Positions 61,304-64,000 of a stretch of DNA of 64,000 bases are shown here, in pieces; position 1 is the first letter of the stretch, and each line of letters opens with the position of its first letter. This DNA is from Eulemur rufifrons. Its lineage: Eukaryota > Chordata > Mammalia > Primates > Lemuridae. Under the pieces are notes generated by a model that did no database searches, had not been told where the DNA came from, and worked only from the letters and a program-made list of their open reading frames with translations. The position numbers and the translations under genes were made by a program. The stretch lies in the NCBI RefSeq assembly GCF_041146395.1, contig NC_090989.1:51734501-51798500 (forward strand), read 5' to 3'.

Positions 61304-62120
61304 CCTGTTCAGCATAAAAATGAATCATAACTGAGATTCAATCAGAGGTGGCTTTTGTTAACGACAGGGAATTGGGAATCACAAGGGAGGGTTGCAACTG
61401 AAAAACATCTCTAGCTTGCCTTCCCAGATCACAGGGAAGCAGGCCTAGGGTCCCAGCAAAAGGGCACAGTGAAATGGCCACAGGAAACCTTTCCAGGCCT
61501 AGCTATTCAGCGACAGGATTGGGGAGGAAGAAAGGAATAATTAAAAGTGAACTTTTGATCACCAAAATAAGTGTCATTTTCTCCATGGATGTATGTTTCA
61601 ATATTTTGCATCCAATTTATTGGCAATGTAATTAGGAGACTAAAAAATACATAGTACTTCAGAATTTACATTGTGTTTTATCATTGATCACCCCTCTGTA
61701 TATTCATACAACAATCCTGAAATCAGGTAGGAAACATCACATACTTTTTGGACTCACTATCAATTTTAGGAAGCCTACTATGTCCTAACTGCTCTACCAG
61801 GTGTTCATATTTATCAAATTGTATACTCACAAAACTTTTTGGCAAAAGGAAACTCAAGTGTGATTTTATTTTCTCCCAAATCAAGAAGCTTGTTAAGATA
61901 AAACCAAAGCAAAAATAAATAAGTAAATAAATACATAGGGGAAAAACAGTGGCTTCATTTTAAAGAAAAGTGATTTGCTAAGTGAGGGCAGTATCAGGAC
62001 AAGTCTCCCAGCTCCCTGGTTCAGTCACATTGCTCAATCTTCTACATAGAATTTCTGGGTTTCCACTGAGCAGAAAAGGCTTAAATCTAAGTCTGAGTCC
62101 ACACCTAAAGTTAAATCAAT
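61304..62120. other. Unrecognised stretch
   Basis: Nothing named on either strand. Confidence 0.4.
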
Positions 62121-62124
62121 AGCA

Positions 62125-62612
62125 TCTGCATCCGTTTCCTATAGTACTATAACATACTACTCAAAACAACACAAATGTATTATTTTCCCACTCTGGAGGT
62201 CAGAAGTCTGAGACACAGCTTATTAGGTAAAAAATCAAGCTGTCAGCAGGCTGCATTTCTTTTGGGGCTCTAAAAGGAAATCTTTTTTTTTTTTTTTTTT
62301 TGCCATTTCCAGCTTTTAGAGGCTGCTTGGATTCCTGGGCTCCTAGCTGCTTCCTTCGTTTTCAAAGCCAGCACAGTAGCATCATCCAACCTCTCTCTCT
62401 GACTCTGACCTCCTCTTTTGCTTGCCTTTTCTTCTTTTAAGGATTCTTGTGTTTCTATTGTGCCCACCCATATAACCCATGGATAATCTTCCCACCTGAA
62501 AGTCTTTAATTAATCTGAAAGTCCCTAACCTAACATATTCACAGGTACCAGGGATTAGGACATGAACATCTTTTGGGGGCAGGTGGGCATTATTATAAAT
62601 GCCTTTTATGGC
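62125..62612 (-). mobile_element. MaLR/MLT1-like LTR, antisense
   Basis: 'tttcctatagtactataacatactactcaaaacaacacaaatg', 'ctctggaggtcagaagtctgag', 'gccatttccagcttttagaggctgc', 'aacctaacatattcacaggtaccagggattaggacatgaacatctttt' in antisense LTR order. A T-run at 62283-62302 is expanded within it. The reverse frame 62270-62467 is spurious. Confidence 0.72.
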
Positions 62613-62869
62613 GTATTTGTCTGAAATTCACAATCACTGATCTGGAAACAAAGACTTAAGTTTATAATAAAAGATGTGATTGTCTTTTAACACAAAAAAA
62701 ATGATAAAAAGCACTTTTGATTATCAGTAAAGTTCTTAATATATTCCTAAGGAGTAAAATTTTTTTTTCAGCTTGACATCTAAGAAATGGTTTACATTCA
62801 GGCTACATAATACAATAAACTCAAACATCCTTGATGAGGGGAGAAACAAACTCTATTATAGTAAAAATA

Positions 62870-63085
62870 AATGACATAAAATTTAAGGCTCAAAGAGATG
62901 AGAGGGTCCACATTACCATAGATAAATTACTTAAGAAATCGGTGCCTCAATTTCTCATATGTAAAACAGAGCCTGTTTCAATAGCACAGCTATATTTTAG
63001 GGTTGTTGTGAGGATTAGAGTTCATACCTCTTATATACCTACCATGGGGCTTTGTCCAAGACAGTTGCTGAATAAATGGTAATTA
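62870..63085 (+). repeat. MIR SINE, sense
   Basis: 'gataaattacttaagaaatcggtgcctcaatttctcatatgtaaaacagagcc', 'agggttgttgtgaggattagag', 'gctgaataaatggtaattattc' in MIR order. Confidence 0.78.
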
Positions 63086-64000
63086 TTCTATTTTCCCTTG
63101 TTTTAGCTGTGTTATTATTATACAAGGAACTCTCCATGCAAGGATGTTTTCTATTATATGGTTAAATGTACAACATTCATATTCTTGAATGAGATTTGGC
63201 TTCAAGAGAGTTCCTGCAGGGCTAAAACTCCTTGCATAATAATACTTAACAAAATCGCCTGATGAACTACCCAATAACAAATTAAAGAAATGGTCAAGTT
63301 TTTTGACAGTTGAATTACACAAAACTCCAAATGCCATAATCACAAAACTGAAAATAGACAACTCTAGAATGCTGACTCAGATAAAGGAACACTAATACCA
63401 TGATTTATTGTCTGCCGGCTATCGCAGAGGACATATATAATTTTCTTTCTTGAGTTAGAGGTCAATTTAATAAATAAAGAGCTATATAGATCTTACAATG
63501 TAAATATAATTATTGACCTCTAGTTCTAGTTCTGTTAGGTCATTAAGTAATTCTTGACATCAGCACCTCAAGTCAGCATCAAAATGAAAAAGTTTCTGAC
63601 CTAGCTGGTCATATGCAAATTACACACAAACCTCAATTAAGCTAAGATACACAGAGCATAATTTTTACAAAATTGAATGCTAAATCTTAAGCAGGTAATA
63701 CATTCTCTACATAAATCTAAAACAAAGCTATATAGAATATCATTTTATAAATTAAAAAATAAATAATTACAGTTGTTGATAGGAAGGAAATACTCTTATT
63801 TAAATCATCAAAATATCTAATGGTGCATTTCTGGACTAACAATTAAAAAAACAACCATGTTTGCAGTAGAAAATCTATGAAACATCAAACAAGGAGATTT
63901 CATCAATAAAACAAGAGAAATAGCTTCTTGGTGTACTACCTGTGGCATACATCAAAATGTCCATATTTTGTTCCAAAATCTATAACAAATCCCACCTGTA
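63086..64000. other. Unrecognised AT-rich stretch
   Basis: No repeat or gene recognised; the reverse frame at 63083-63361 has no known domain. Confidence 0.45.

Overview
This window is vertebrate nuclear DNA from a primate, most likely a strepsirrhine (lemur or loris group). The main evidence is the Alu family. Four full-length dimeric copies and one split copy carry a long linker between the two arms (a GAAAGAAATTAT-type stretch followed by a TATATATAGAAAAAATTAGC-type stretch) and a left arm reading CCTAGCACTCTGGGAGG, the form I know from lemur Alus. Lemur-type LINE-1 copies with G-rich 3' UTRs, MIR, L2, MaLR and ERVL/ERV1-like LTRs fit the same picture. The species call comes from sequence style, not from a search.

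I find no host protein-coding exon, tRNA, rRNA, CRISPR array or CpG island. Nearly every long open frame is either a transposon protein remnant or a chance frame. The window reads as gene-poor intergenic or deep intronic DNA, and its content is a layered record of transposition.

Layout. 1-7 kb: AT-rich DNA with old L2, MaLR and MIR relics. 7.1-10.3 kb: an old L1 split by a lemur Alu, an LTR, a MER5A-like element and an older-style Alu. 11-14 kb: MIRs and a minus-strand LTR. 14.3-18.3 kb: an old L1 assembled from a 5' UTR with GC-rich tandem repeats, an inter-ORF region, an ORF2 fragment and an L1MA/MB-like 3' end. 18.8 kb: a tiny antisense L1 tail. 20-25.3 kb: an old L1 that received both an Alu and a younger L1. 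25.45-28.15 kb: a lemur Alu split by a young 5'-truncated L1, both with recognisable target-site duplications (TSDs). 30.8-39.7 kb: more L1s in both orientations, an Alu, MaLR LTRs and HAL1-like relics. 40.8-42.6 kb: a MaLR internal region with LTR edges. 42.7-50.7 kb: four or five LTRs, a very young short L1, a MITE inside an LTR, and a local 220-bp duplication of an LTR edge. 51.5-53.8 kb: MaLR and L2. 55.4-58.8 kb: an L2 with recognisable reverse-transcriptase sequence, interrupted by a full-length mariner and an MLT2-like LTR. 60.8-61.3 kb: a 5'-inverted (twin-primed) L1. 62-63 kb: MaLR and MIR.

I do not see a new functional system. The items most worth a second look are: the full-length 1.28-kb mariner with both terminal inverted repeats and the DD34D residues; the young L1 lineage (two copies about 98-99% alike by eye) with differing 3' ends; the duplicated LTR edge with a 22-nt inverted match nearby; a perfect 13-bp hairpin inside a MIR; and the twin-primed L1 whose TSD can still be read.
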